Origin: Paenibacillus methanolicus
GTDB taxonomy: Bacteria; Bacillota; Bacilli; Paenibacillales; Paenibacillaceae
Length of the DNA stretch: 64,000 nt
Assembly: GCF_008124765.1 (NCBI RefSeq)
Contig: NZ_VNHS01000003.1
Span: 124,001 to 188,000, forward strand
Reading direction: 5' to 3'
How positions within the stretch are numbered: position 1 is the first letter of the stretch; each line of letters starts with the position of its first letter. Under the pieces are notes generated by a model, which saw only the letters and a program-made list of their open reading frames with translations, made no database searches and had not been told where the DNA came from. Of the stretch, positions 10,530 through 18,960 are shown in pieces. Position numbers and translations under genes: made by a program.

Positions 10530-10820
10530 TCCTCCGCTCAGGGGAACCATAGCCTATGCTTCCGAAGTGCGTTTTCCTTTGAAAACGCTCAGGACTCCCT
10601 CTTTCGTATTCGCACGTTTGTTCGCGGATGGCGGGTTGCTTCGAGCTGGCACTTTCTTGTCCTTGCGGACAAAGCTTCATGCGTATGGGGAAGCATTTTT
10701 TCAAGACACCTGGAAGTACCGTGACTTGCTACCCCCTGCTGAACTTCGCTTTCGTCAACTCCCGCGGACACGCTTTACGTTTTTATCCACAACAAGAATG
10801 GTTGCATAATTTCCTAAGCA
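10530..10820 (+). repeat. Dispersed hairpin-rich repeat, copy B
   Basis: Left half matches copy A (AGGGGAACCATAG, GGACTCCCT, TTCGCGGATGGCGGGTTGC, TTGTCC-N4-GGACAA, AAAGCTTC) but with an extra GCGTTTTC/GAAAACGC hairpin as in copy C. Right half (CTTCGCTTTCG, ACTCCCGCGGACACGCTTT, CCACAACA, GCATAATTT) is shared with copy C at 35205-35275. It stops just before the terminator at 10824. Confidence 0.75.
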
Positions 10821-10823
10821 GCT

Positions 10824-10856
10824 AAAAAGCCAATCGGATCGCCCGATTGGCTTTTT
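10824..10856. terminator. Bidirectional rho-independent terminator
   Basis: AAAAAGCCAATCGG pairs perfectly with CCGATTGGCTTTTT around a 5-base loop; T runs on both strands. It ends the sugar-importer operon coming from 14 kb (stop at 10871) and would also end any transcript reading rightward through repeat copies A and B. Confidence 0.88.
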
Positions 10857-10870
10857 CTCATGCGTTTGGT

Positions 10871-12253
10871 CTATTTCAGCCGATCCAACTCGCTCTGCGC
10901 CGTCTCCTGCGCTTCCTTGAGCGCTTGCGCCGCCGGCACGTTCTCGATCTGCACCTTGTCCGCCGCGATCGTCAGCGCGTCGTTGATTTTGCCGCCCGTC
11001 GGATCCTCGAACGGTTCCGAGCCGTGCGTCGCCTGTTTGAGCGGCACTTGGGATTGCGGGTTCTGCTCGCCGAAGGCCTTGAAGGCCGGGTCTTCGAGCG
11101 CGGATTGACGCACCGCGATATAGCCGGTGTTCATCGACCAGAACGCCGTATTCTCCGCGCTCGTGAAGAACGCGTACCACTTCATGGCCGCCGCCTGCTG
11201 CTCCGGCGAAGCCGCGGCCGGAATGCCGGCGCTTATGGCTTGGGCGACAGGACGGCCGGCGCCTACGCCTTCCCAGCCCGGCTGCTCCATCGCCGCTACG
11301 ATCGAGAAATCCAGATCGCCCTGATCGCCGCTCGAGCCGGTGTAGCCGGCCGCTTGGCCTTTCATGACGTCGTCGATCGTCTTGTACCAATACTCCCAGC
11401 CTTGTCCGCCGGAGTGAACGCGCATGATCTTATCCTCGTGAATCCACGTGCGGAACAGCTCCCACGTGTCGACCCATTCCTTCGCGTCGATCGTGACCGT
11501 CTTGCCGTCCTCGCTCAGAATGCGGCCGCCTTTGCTAAGCACCGCGTCGATCATATTTGCCGAGCCCCACATCGGTTCCCAACCGTAGAACGTCGTTTTG
11601 TCCCCGTCCTTCACGGCCATTTTGGCGGCGGCCGCGGCCAGCCCTTCCCACGTGCTCATGTCCTCCGGCTTGATGCCGGCCTTCTCGAGCGCATCCTTGC
11701 GGTAATACATGATCTGCGTCGTGCCGTACATCGGCAGGAAATATTGCTTGCCGTCCACCTGCCCTTGCTTGAGGAAGGTCGGCACGAAGTCATCGGCCTT
11801 AAAATCAGGCAACGCCGCGATCAGCTCGTCCATCGGCGCGTACAATCCTTTGCGCGCCCAAGCCGAGTTGGCGGTCAATACCGCCGCGGGCACCTGCTTG
11901 GCGGCGATGGCCGCCTGCAGCTTCTTCTCCGTCTCCGAATAGTCCGCTTGCGCGATGCCTTTGACGATAACTTCGTCCTGAGAGGCGTTGAACTTGTCGA
12001 TCTGCGTCTTCATCAGATCGCCGAGCTTGCCGCCGAGTCCGTACCAGAACTCGATCGTCACGGGCTCGGTTGCCGGAGCGGCCGCCGGTTCGGCGCTGGC
12101 TCCGTTCGCGGCGGCCGACTCGGCGCCCGCATTGGCCGCTGCGCCCGTATTCGCGTTCTCCGTATTCGCGCTGCCGCCGTTCTGGCCGCATGCCGTCAAG
12201 AGGCTGATCGCGATCAGCATCGTGGCGGCGATCGTTTGTTTGCCGTTCTTCAT
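10871..12253 (-). CDS. CUT1 sugar-binding lipoprotein (UgpB/MalE-like)
   Basis: Extracellular solute-binding protein family 1, 460 residues. Signal peptide with lipobox LTAC near residue 22, an Asn/Ala-rich linker, then the binding domain (VTIEFWYGLGG, ALEKAGIKPEDMSTWEGLAA, and a C-terminal ENTAFWSMNTGYIAVRQSA motif typical of UgpB-like proteins). The start is the ATG whose ribosome site GGAGGG lies inside the earlier in-frame ATG. Last gene of a permease-permease-binding protein operon without an ATPase. The substrate is not identifiable; an oligosaccharide or glycerophosphodiester is possible. Confidence 0.9.
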   Translation of the reverse strand: MKNGKQTIAATMLIAISLLTACGQNGGSANTENANTGAAANAGAESAAANGASAEPAAAPATEPVTIEFWYGLGGKLGDLMKTQIDKFNASQDEVIVKGIAQADYSETEKKLQAAIAAKQVPAAVLTANSAWARKGLYAPMDELIAALPDFKADDFVPTFLKQGQVDGKQYFLPMYGTTQIMYYRKDALEKAGIKPEDMSTWEGLAAAAAKMAVKDGDKTTFYGWEPMWGSANMIDAVLSKGGRILSEDGKTVTIDAKEWVDTWELFRTWIHEDKIMRVHSGGQGWEYWYKTIDDVMKGQAAGYTGSSGDQGDLDFSIVAAMEQPGWEGVGAGRPVAQAISAGIPAAASPEQQAAAMKWYAFFTSAENTAFWSMNTGYIAVRQSALEDPAFKAFGEQNPQSQVPLKQATHGSEPFEDPTGGKINDALTIAADKVQIENVPAAQALKEAQETAQSELDRLK

Positions 12254-12296
12254 TGTGGATAGACCCTCCATTATTATGGAATATAGAATGCTGCCC

Positions 12297-13157
12297 TCAG
12301 CCCTTGGCGGCGCCGGCGGACAGATTGAAGCTGTTCATGATCGTGCGCTGCGTGAGCAGGAATAGCAGAAGCAGCGGCGCGATGGTGAAGGCGCTGGCGG
12401 CCATGATAAGCGGCCACTTCAGCCCGTAGGCGCCGCCTTCCACGAAGAAGCTGCGCAAGCCCGCCGAGACGAGCTGCAGCTCGGGACTCTTCGTGATAAG
12501 CGAAGGCCAGAAGTAATTGTTGTACTGATCGATGAACGTAATGAGCGCCATGACGGCGAATGTCGGCCGGGTCAGCGGCACGAGGATCGTCCATAGGATC
12601 CGGCCATGCGACGCGCCGTCGATCTGGCCGGCCTCGATCAGCTCGTGCGACACCTGCAGGAACGCCTGCCGCGCGAGGAAGATCGCGAACACGCTGACCA
12701 TGTTGGATACGATCAGACCGGCGTACGAATCGAGCAATTGCAGCTTCGAGAGCACGACGTAACCGGGTAAATAGACGGCCGTCGCCGGAATCATGAATCC
12801 GAGCAGAATCGCCCCGGAGAACAACCGCTGCAGCCGAAAATTCATATGGGTGACCGCATAGGCCATCATCGCCGAGTTGATGACTTGCAGGAGAACGATC
12901 GCCAGCGCCACCCCGGCGCTGTTCGCCATATACCGCCAGAACGGCGCCTCCACCCAAGCCTCGGCGTATTGCCCCCATTGCGGCGAGTCGGGCCACAACA
13001 CGGGCGGGAAGCTCCAAATTTCGTCGTTCGTCTTCAGCGCGCTGGTCGCCATCCAGTAGAACGGGAACGCCATGGCCAAGGCGATCGCGAGCAGAATCGC
13101 GTGGCGGAGCGCCGTGCCTGCCCTGTCCCAGGCGCGCATCTTGCGTGTCGTATGCAC
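12297..13157 (-). CDS. CUT1 importer permease (UgpE/AraQ-like)
   Basis: Inner-membrane permease of 286 residues with about six hydrophobic segments and the cytoplasmic EAA loop seen as EAGQIDGAS, the contact site for the ATPase. The GTG start has GGAG eight bases upstream; a same-strand frame starting at 13164 is an out-of-frame shadow. It follows the partner permease after 18 bases and precedes the binding protein by 43. It should pair with the 13176-14057 permease as a heterodimer. Confidence 0.9.
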   Translation of the reverse strand: MHTTRKMRAWDRAGTALRHAILLAIALAMAFPFYWMATSALKTNDEIWSFPPVLWPDSPQWGQYAEAWVEAPFWRYMANSAGVALAIVLLQVINSAMMAYAVTHMNFRLQRLFSGAILLGFMIPATAVYLPGYVVLSKLQLLDSYAGLIVSNMVSVFAIFLARQAFLQVSHELIEAGQIDGASHGRILWTILVPLTRPTFAVMALITFIDQYNNYFWPSLITKSPELQLVSAGLRSFFVEGGAYGLKWPLIMAASAFTIAPLLLLFLLTQRTIMNSFNLSAGAAKG

Positions 13158-13175
13158 CTTGCATTCTCCTCTAAA

Positions 13176-14057
13176 TTAATAATGGACGCTTCTGCGACTG
13201 ACGAAGGAAGATGCCAGCGACAGCAGCAGGCAGCTGATGATCAGGACGACCGCCACCGAGGAGGCTTCCCCGATATTGAACGATTCGAAGGCCGACTGGT
13301 AATACATGTACAGCAGCGTGCGGGTAGAGCCGGACGGCCCGCCTTGGGTGAGCACGTTAATTTGGTCGTACGCCTGCAGCGCCCCGATCGTCTGCACGAT
13401 GAACAGGAAGAACGTGGTCGGCGACAGCAACGGCAGCGTAATGCGCCGCAGCTTGTCCATGCCGCTCGCGCCGTCCAGCTCGGCCGCCTCCAACAGCTCT
13501 GCAGGCACGTTCTGCAGCGCCACCAGATAGAACACCATCGCCCAGCCGATCGACTTCCAGATCGTCACGACGAGCACCCCGGGCAGCGCCCACTGCGGAT
13601 CCTGCAGCCAGCCGACGGCGTCTAGGCCGATCGCTTGCAGCACCGTGTTCGCAAGCCCCACATCCGGCTCGAAGATCCAGGACCAGACGATGGAGACGGC
13701 GACCGTCGGCGTCACCCAGGGCAGGAACATCAGCGTGCGGTAGACGCTCGCCCCCTTCATCGCCCGATTCAGCAGCAGCGCAAGCGCAAGTCCGCCCGCC
13801 ATCGTCGGCAGCACGCTGCCCGCGCAGAACAAGAGCGTCACGCCTACCGCCTCGTAGAACGCCGGACTTTCGAACAAGTAGCGATAATTCTCGAGGCCGA
13901 CGAACGTTTTCTCCGGACTCATGAAGTCCCATGCCGTGAAGCTTAGATACACGACATATCCGAGAGGAATGAACCAGAACAGCGTCATCGGAATCATGGC
14001 CGGAAGCGTGAACGCCAGCGCCAGCGCATCCTTCCGAAGCTTCTCGGCTCGTGTCAT
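13176..14057 (-). CDS. CUT1 importer permease (UgpA/MalF-like)
   Basis: Inner-membrane permease of 293 residues, first gene of the operon. Six hydrophobic segments and EAA loop EAAELDGAS. The ATG has GGAGTG upstream. No ATPase gene accompanies the operon, so an MsmX-like shared ATPase is probably used (known for Gram-positive CUT1 systems; inferred here). Confidence 0.9.
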   Translation of the reverse strand: MTRAEKLRKDALALAFTLPAMIPMTLFWFIPLGYVVYLSFTAWDFMSPEKTFVGLENYRYLFESPAFYEAVGVTLLFCAGSVLPTMAGGLALALLLNRAMKGASVYRTLMFLPWVTPTVAVSIVWSWIFEPDVGLANTVLQAIGLDAVGWLQDPQWALPGVLVVTIWKSIGWAMVFYLVALQNVPAELLEAAELDGASGMDKLRRITLPLLSPTTFFLFIVQTIGALQAYDQINVLTQGGPSGSTRTLLYMYYQSAFESFNIGEASSVAVVLIISCLLLSLASSFVSRRSVHY

Positions 14058-14429
14058 ACGGCATACACTCCATTCAATTTTCTTTTAATTATGATCGAAG
14101 TATCGGGTGTAATCACCGCTTTCCATTGATCGTTCAATTATTTTTGTACACTTAATGTACCGTTTGATTGTCAACGGAGCGTCAGGAACAATTAAAGGCT
14201 TTGTAAAACGGAGATGGAGGAAGAACCTGCGTATGTAGACGGGTAGACGGGAGCGTATTCGGAGCGCACGCGGGCGGGGCATCCATTAGAGGCAAGTCCT
14301 TGCGAGCTTCCCGGCGGCGGAACGCTGCTTCGACCGCGCGGTTTTGCGTTTATTAACGAGCAAACGCAGGTTCGGGCATGATTGCCGTCCCTTCGTGACG
14401 CCCCACCCGAAACCTCCGAGGTGATTCGC
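14058..14429. other. Divergent intergenic region
   Basis: A 372-base gap between divergent genes. Apart from the TTGACA/palindrome at 14146-14174 and the ribosome site before 14430, I see no RNA gene, repeat or credible small gene in it. Confidence 0.5.
14146..14174 (-). promoter_or_regulatory. Possible promoter/operator of the 14 kb sugar importer operon
   Basis: On the minus strand a TTGACA (14174-14169) is followed by the inverted repeat GTACA-N5-TGTAC (14160-14146). The -10 is unclear (TACAAA at 20 bases). The palindrome lies where a repressor or activator could act. Low confidence. Confidence 0.3.
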
Positions 14430-15149
14430 ATGTCCGGACTCGTTTTTATTCTCATTTACTTCGGCATCATGGGTCTCGTGGTCGAAATCGCCAGCGAACT
14501 GTTCGTCGTGACCGGTCTAGAACGGAGCATCTCCCGCTTCCAGGTCATCTCCATGCTGACGGGAACGGGCTTCACGACCAAGGAATCCGAGCTGATTCTC
14601 CGCCATCCGATCCGGCGCAAAATCGGCATCGCCCTCATTCTGTTCGGCGCCTTCTCCTTGGCGGTCGTCATCTCGTCCATCACGAATATATTGGCCGACG
14701 ATTTCCGCACTCCCCAGCTGCTGGTCGCGACCGCCTCGCTGACGATCGTCTGCGCGATCGTGAAGAACCGCCGCTTTCACGCCCGGACGCGACCGCTGTT
14801 CGAGAAGCATCTCAAGCAGGATTTCCAGCTGCACGAGCTGCCCGTCCAGGAAGTGCTCTATATTCACGACAACGATCTGCTCGCGTCGGTCTCCCTGCAC
14901 GAGCGCTCCGGTTATATTGGCCGACAAGCTCGCGACGTGCTGAATGACGAAGAAGATATCCATCTGCTCTATATCAAACGCGGCCACGTGCATCTGCGGA
15001 AAGGCGTTCGGCTGGAAACGCTGGCGGCTGGGGACCTGCTCTTCCTGTATGGGGATAAGTCGCGAATCGAAGCGAAATTCAAAGAAGAGTTACGCGAGGA
15101 ATTGCGGCAGGCCGAGGACGAGAAGCACGTCTCGACGCTGTTGGAGTGA
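14430..15149 (+). CDS. Membrane protein with RCK_C (TrkA-C)-like tail
   Basis: 239 residues from an ATG with GAGGTGATTCGC directly upstream; the frame is open 48 bases further without a ribosome site. Hydrophobic segments lie near residues 4-26 and 70-95, separated by a charged loop containing SMLTGTGFTTKES, with a shorter one near 105-120. The C-terminal part from about 140 (VLYIHDNDLLASVSLHERSG to AAGDLLFLYGD) resembles an RCK_C/TrkA-C domain, which in ion transporters binds a small ligand. It could be a regulatory subunit or a minimal cation-flux protein. I do not recognise a named family. Confidence 0.7.
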   Translation: MSGLVFILIYFGIMGLVVEIASELFVVTGLERSISRFQVISMLTGTGFTTKESELILRHPIRRKIGIALILFGAFSLAVVISSITNILADDFRTPQLLVATASLTIVCAIVKNRRFHARTRPLFEKHLKQDFQLHELPVQEVLYIHDNDLLASVSLHERSGYIGRQARDVLNDEEDIHLLYIKRGHVHLRKGVRLETLAAGDLLFLYGDKSRIEAKFKEELREELRQAEDEKHVSTLLE

Positions 15150-15188
15150 AGCGGCGAGCGCCGCTCGGGGCGATCTCGGCCCAAACGC

Positions 15189-15224
15189 AAAAAGGGCAAT
15201 CGGCCTTGTCGGCCGATTGCCCTT
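15189..15224 (-). terminator. Terminator of the Lpl-like importer operon
   Basis: AAGGGCAATCGGCC pairs with GGCCGATTGCCCTT; read on the minus strand it ends in a T run. It lies about 40 bases past the 15262 permease stop, between convergent genes. Confidence 0.85.
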
Positions 15225-15261
15225 CGCTATTGCCTCCCATGCGATACGTTCGCCGTTCCCT

Positions 15262-16155
15262 CTACTCCTTCACCGACCCAAGCGTTATGCCATGAATGAA
15301 GAAGCGCTGAATGAACGGATAGATGAGCAGGATCGGAATCATCGAGACGATGATTTTGGCCGCGTTGAATGTCCGGTTGGACACGGCCATCGCCGCCGCC
15401 AGCTCCTCCGGCGACATGCTCGTCATCGCTTGTGCGCTGATCTGCGTCACCAGCGTCTGGATATACGTCTGCAGCGGGTAATGATCCTGTTTGCTCATAA
15501 GCACAAGCCCGTCGAAGAACGAATTCCAGTGGAATACGATGCTGAACAGCGTCACCGTCGCGATCGACGGCAGCGACAGCGGGATATACAGCCGGACCAT
15601 GACGTACCACGGCCCCGCCCCGTCCATCTCGGCCGCTTCGTTCAGCTCCTTCGGCAGGTTGCGGAAGAAGTTCATGAGCAGGATGACGTTGAATACCTGC
15701 ACGGCATGCGGCAGTACCAGCGCCCAGATGGAATCGAGCAGTCCGTAATATTTGATCGTCATGAACCAAGGGACGATGCCGCCGCTGAACAGCATCGTGA
15801 AGACGAGAAACCACATGTAGACGTTGCGCATCGGGAACTGCTTGGCATCCTTCGACAGCGCGAACGCCATCATGACCGTCAGCACGAAATTGAGCAGGCC
15901 GCCGAGCAGCACGCGCTGCACCGAGATCAGGAACGCTTGAAAGAACTGCCCGTCGTCCAGCACCTTCGCGTAGCTGGCAGTCGTCGCTTTGATCGGCGTC
16001 AGGAATACCCGTCCCGCATCGGCCGCCGTCTTATCGCTGAACGACACCGCGACCGTATGGAGCAGCGGGATCAAGCAAGCGATCGTGATCAGGAAGAGGA
16101 CCGCCAGAATCGAACCGTCGATAATCCGGTTTCGGACGCTGTTTTGGCCTACCAC
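15262..16155 (-). CDS. CUT1 importer permease (LplC/YtcP-like)
   Basis: Permease of 297 residues with six hydrophobic segments and EAA loop EAAEMDGAG. The N-terminal VSFSDKTAADAGRVFLTPIK region and the ending FIQRFFIHGITLGSVKE are typical of the LplC/YtcP branch that imports complex oligosaccharides. The GTG start has AGAGGTG seven bases upstream. Third gene of the binding protein-permease-permease operon. Confidence 0.92.
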   Translation of the reverse strand: MVGQNSVRNRIIDGSILAVLFLITIACLIPLLHTVAVSFSDKTAADAGRVFLTPIKATTASYAKVLDDGQFFQAFLISVQRVLLGGLLNFVLTVMMAFALSKDAKQFPMRNVYMWFLVFTMLFSGGIVPWFMTIKYYGLLDSIWALVLPHAVQVFNVILLMNFFRNLPKELNEAAEMDGAGPWYVMVRLYIPLSLPSIATVTLFSIVFHWNSFFDGLVLMSKQDHYPLQTYIQTLVTQISAQAMTSMSPEELAAAMAVSNRTFNAAKIIVSMIPILLIYPFIQRFFIHGITLGSVKE

Positions 16156-16174
16156 AAGAAGTCACCTCTTTTAT

Positions 16175-17065
16175 CTAGAAAATCCGGTAGCCCGCGAACC
16201 GGCTGGCCAGCACGTACGAGAGCACGACGAGAATGAAGCTGACGACCGATTTCAACAGGCCGACGGCCGTTCCGAGACTGTACTGCAGATCGTTCAGGCC
16301 GACCCGGTACACGTACGTGTCGATAATATCGGACGATTGGTACACGAGCGGGTTGTACATGTTGAAGATCTGATCGAAGTTGGCGTTCATGACGTTGCCG
16401 AGCGCCAAGGTCGCCAGCAGGATGACGGTCGTCTTCACGCCGGGCAGCGTGACATGCCACAGCTGCCGGAACCGCGAGGCGCCGTCGATGCCAGCCGCTT
16501 CATAGAGCGCGGGATTAATCCCGGTCAACGCGGCCAAGTAAACGATCGCGTTGAAGCCGAACTCCTTCCACACGTCCGTGGCGACGATGATCGCCGGGAA
16601 CCACCGGTTGCTCGCGTAGAACAGTACCGGATCGATGCCGAACAAGCCGAGCGCCTGGTTCACGATGCCCTCCAGCGAGAAGACGTCGAAGAAGATCGTG
16701 GCCAGCAGCACCCACGAGATGAAGTGCGGCAAATAGACGATGGTCTGGATCGACTTGCGGAGGAACCGAACCCGCACCTCGTTGAGCAGCAGCGCGAAGA
16801 CGAGCGGCACGATCAGGTTCGCGGCGATTTTGAGCACCGCGAGGAAGATCGTGTTGAAGAAAATGAGCCGGCTGTCCGGCAGCTGGAACAGGTAGTGAAA
16901 ATTTTCCAGCCCCACCCACTCCGAGCCGGTAATGCCCCGGCCCGGCTTGAAGTTCTGGAACGCGATGACGGCAAACCCGATCGGCACGACGCTGAACAAG
17001 AGCAGCAGCAGAATGCCGGGGAGCACCATCGCATGGTAGTGAAGCGCGTTTTTGCGAGAATACAT
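16175..17065 (-). CDS. CUT1 importer permease (LplB/YteP-like)
   Basis: Permease of 296 residues with six hydrophobic segments and EAA loop EAAGIDGAS. The start chosen is the ATG with AAGGCGG eight bases upstream; a GTG three codons earlier sits against that ribosome site. It lies 13 bases after the binding-protein stop. LplB-type sequence (MVLPGILLLLLFSVVPIGF, LPHFISWVLLATIFFDVFS). Confidence 0.92.
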   Translation of the reverse strand: MYSRKNALHYHAMVLPGILLLLLFSVVPIGFAVIAFQNFKPGRGITGSEWVGLENFHYLFQLPDSRLIFFNTIFLAVLKIAANLIVPLVFALLLNEVRVRFLRKSIQTIVYLPHFISWVLLATIFFDVFSLEGIVNQALGLFGIDPVLFYASNRWFPAIIVATDVWKEFGFNAIVYLAALTGINPALYEAAGIDGASRFRQLWHVTLPGVKTTVILLATLALGNVMNANFDQIFNMYNPLVYQSSDIIDTYVYRVGLNDLQYSLGTAVGLLKSVVSFILVVLSYVLASRFAGYRIF

Positions 17066-17078
17066 GCGTGACACCGCC

Positions 17079-18824
17079 TTATTTGCCGTTTACGATGTCG
17101 GCGACTTCCTTCGTGATTTGGTCTCCGCCGAGCTTATGCCACTGCGCCGCGAAATCGTCGAAGGCGGACACCGGCAGATCGCCGACGATAATTTTGAGGA
17201 ACGTCTCGTTCTCCAGCTTCTCCAGCGTCGTCCACTTCATCTCCATCGAGCGGGTCATGCCGTAGAAGACGCTGTACACCTTCTCCATGTCCGTGCCGAA
17301 CAGGACGCCGCCGCCGAGCTCGTAGGCTTTGGCCGCTTTCCACGCATCCATGTTCTTCTTCGGATTCTCCTTCTCCGTCACCGTATAGTCGTACACGAGC
17401 TTCATATCCGGGTCGAACGAATTCGGGTCGAGCTCGCCTTTAAGCGCCTTCTGTACGTTGTCGTAACGCTGGACGACCGCGTCGGAGTAGTCGAGCAGCA
17501 GGTCGAACGGATAGAAGTTGCGCACGTGCACGCCCGTCTCGGCCGCGAAATCGTCGAGCTTCTTCACTTCCGCCGCGTTCGGGTCCTGCCTGCGCTCCAG
17601 ACGGGTGAACGCGTTCAGCAGCTTCACGACCGCCTCCGGATGCTCGTAACCCTTGCGCACGACCAAGTAGCGGTCCGTAACCGGCGCCATGTGCGTGACG
17701 AACTTCCCGCTCTCGTCAGTCGGAGCCGCATAAGCCTTCCAGTCCGCCTTCGTATCGTTGACGACCGAGTCGGCCAGCGGCCAGTACGGCATCCACCATG
17801 GACCGAAGAACAAGCCGGTTTTGTTCGCGACGATGGGCTCCTGCGTCTCCTTATAAAGCGCGAATTGCGGATCGATCAGCCCTCGTTTGTACCAATCGGC
17901 CAGCTTGGTCAACGCTTCCTTGTTCTCCGGCTGGACGGAACCGTAGACGACGTTGCCCGACGCGTCCTTGATCCAGTTCTTGGGGAAAGCGCGGAACGCG
18001 CTGAAGATCGTATCGAAGCCGTTCGGATTCGGCTTCTGGCCGTAGACGACCATCTTGTCGCCGGTCAGGCCGACCGTATCCTTCTTGCCGTTGCCGTCCG
18101 GATCCTGATTCGCGAACGCGTCCGCGATCTTCTCCAAATCCGCGAGCGTCTTCGGCGCGGGAAGCTTGAGCTTGTCGAGCCAATCTTGGCGAATCCACAG
18201 CAGCGACGGGGCGTCCGCCTCGATCGCGACGTTGGGCAGGCCGTACAGCTTGTCGTCCACCGTGGCGTCGGCCAGCGCCAGTCCTTTGGTCGAATCATAC
18301 ATGTCCTTCACCAGTTGGGAGCCGTACTTCTCATATTCTTCCGTCAAATCCTCCAGCATGTCGTTGTCGATCAACTTCCGCAGCTGGTTGCGGTCGACGA
18401 CGAGCGCATCCGGCAGGTCGTTGCTCGCGATCGCGAGATTGACCTTCTGCTTGAACGGATCTTCGCCCTTGGCTTCCCACGTGTGGACGACCTTAATGCC
18501 GGTGATGCTCTCCAAGTAGCGCGAGACGATGTTGTTGTCGTTGGATTCTCCTTCGGGCAGCTTGTCGTCGGGCGCCCGGAATCCGATATTGACGGTAATC
18601 GGCTCCGCGACCTTCTCGTAGGCGAGGTCGTCGCCGGCTTTGGCCCCCGCTTCCGCGTTCCCTTCGCCGGTCGCGGACGAATTGTTCGCCGCCTTGCCAT
18701 TATTGCCCGCATTGCCGGAATTGCCGCCTTCGTTCACAGGCGCGTTATTGCCTCCTCCGTTCGAGCAGGCGCTGAGCGCCATGACGAGCGCCATCGAGGT
18801 TGCCAGCCATAATTTCGGTTTCAT
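17079..18824 (-). CDS. LplA-like oligosaccharide-binding lipoprotein
   Basis: Extracellular lipoprotein of 581 residues: signal peptide with lipobox LSAC near residue 20, an Asn/Gly-rich linker, then a family-1 binding domain of the large LplA/YtcQ type (about 500-580 residues is usual). The ATG is preceded by GGGGGA. First gene of the lpl-like operon. A cre-like site overlaps the probable -10 just upstream, and a kinase/YesN pair precedes it, so both carbon catabolite control and specific induction are likely. Confidence 0.92.
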   Translation of the reverse strand: MKPKLWLATSMALVMALSACSNGGGNNAPVNEGGNSGNAGNNGKAANNSSATGEGNAEAGAKAGDDLAYEKVAEPITVNIGFRAPDDKLPEGESNDNNIVSRYLESITGIKVVHTWEAKGEDPFKQKVNLAIASNDLPDALVVDRNQLRKLIDNDMLEDLTEEYEKYGSQLVKDMYDSTKGLALADATVDDKLYGLPNVAIEADAPSLLWIRQDWLDKLKLPAPKTLADLEKIADAFANQDPDGNGKKDTVGLTGDKMVVYGQKPNPNGFDTIFSAFRAFPKNWIKDASGNVVYGSVQPENKEALTKLADWYKRGLIDPQFALYKETQEPIVANKTGLFFGPWWMPYWPLADSVVNDTKADWKAYAAPTDESGKFVTHMAPVTDRYLVVRKGYEHPEAVVKLLNAFTRLERRQDPNAAEVKKLDDFAAETGVHVRNFYPFDLLLDYSDAVVQRYDNVQKALKGELDPNSFDPDMKLVYDYTVTEKENPKKNMDAWKAAKAYELGGGVLFGTDMEKVYSVFYGMTRSMEMKWTTLEKLENETFLKIIVGDLPVSAFDDFAAQWHKLGGDQITKEVADIVNGK

Positions 18825-18854
18825 GCTATCCCCCGTTTCGATGTTGGTCACGAT

Positions 18855-18873
18855 TGATTACGCTTTCATTGTA
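18855..18873 (-). promoter_or_regulatory. cre-like site overlapping the -10 of the lpl-like operon
   Basis: Minus strand ATGAAAGCGTAATCA (18869-18855) matches the CcpA consensus WTGNAANCGNWNNCW at every defined position. It overlaps a TACAAT -10 (18873-18868). The -35 is weak, as expected for an activator-dependent promoter. Binding by CcpA is inferred. Confidence 0.6.
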
Positions 18874-18960
18874 TGGGATCGCCGGCTCCGACCGAGAGAG
18901 AAAATCGACCGCGGCTGCCCGTTAAACGTCCGCAATTCACCGACGAAATTCCCCCTATCG

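Noticed and set aside
10213..10771. Small minus-strand frames in the repeat region with similar peptides
   Set aside because: Their similarity follows from the DNA repeat; no ribosome sites and premature stops in other copies.
17052..18812. 586-codon plus-strand frame opposite the LplA-like gene
   Set aside because: Same antisense artefact; no domain-like sequence.
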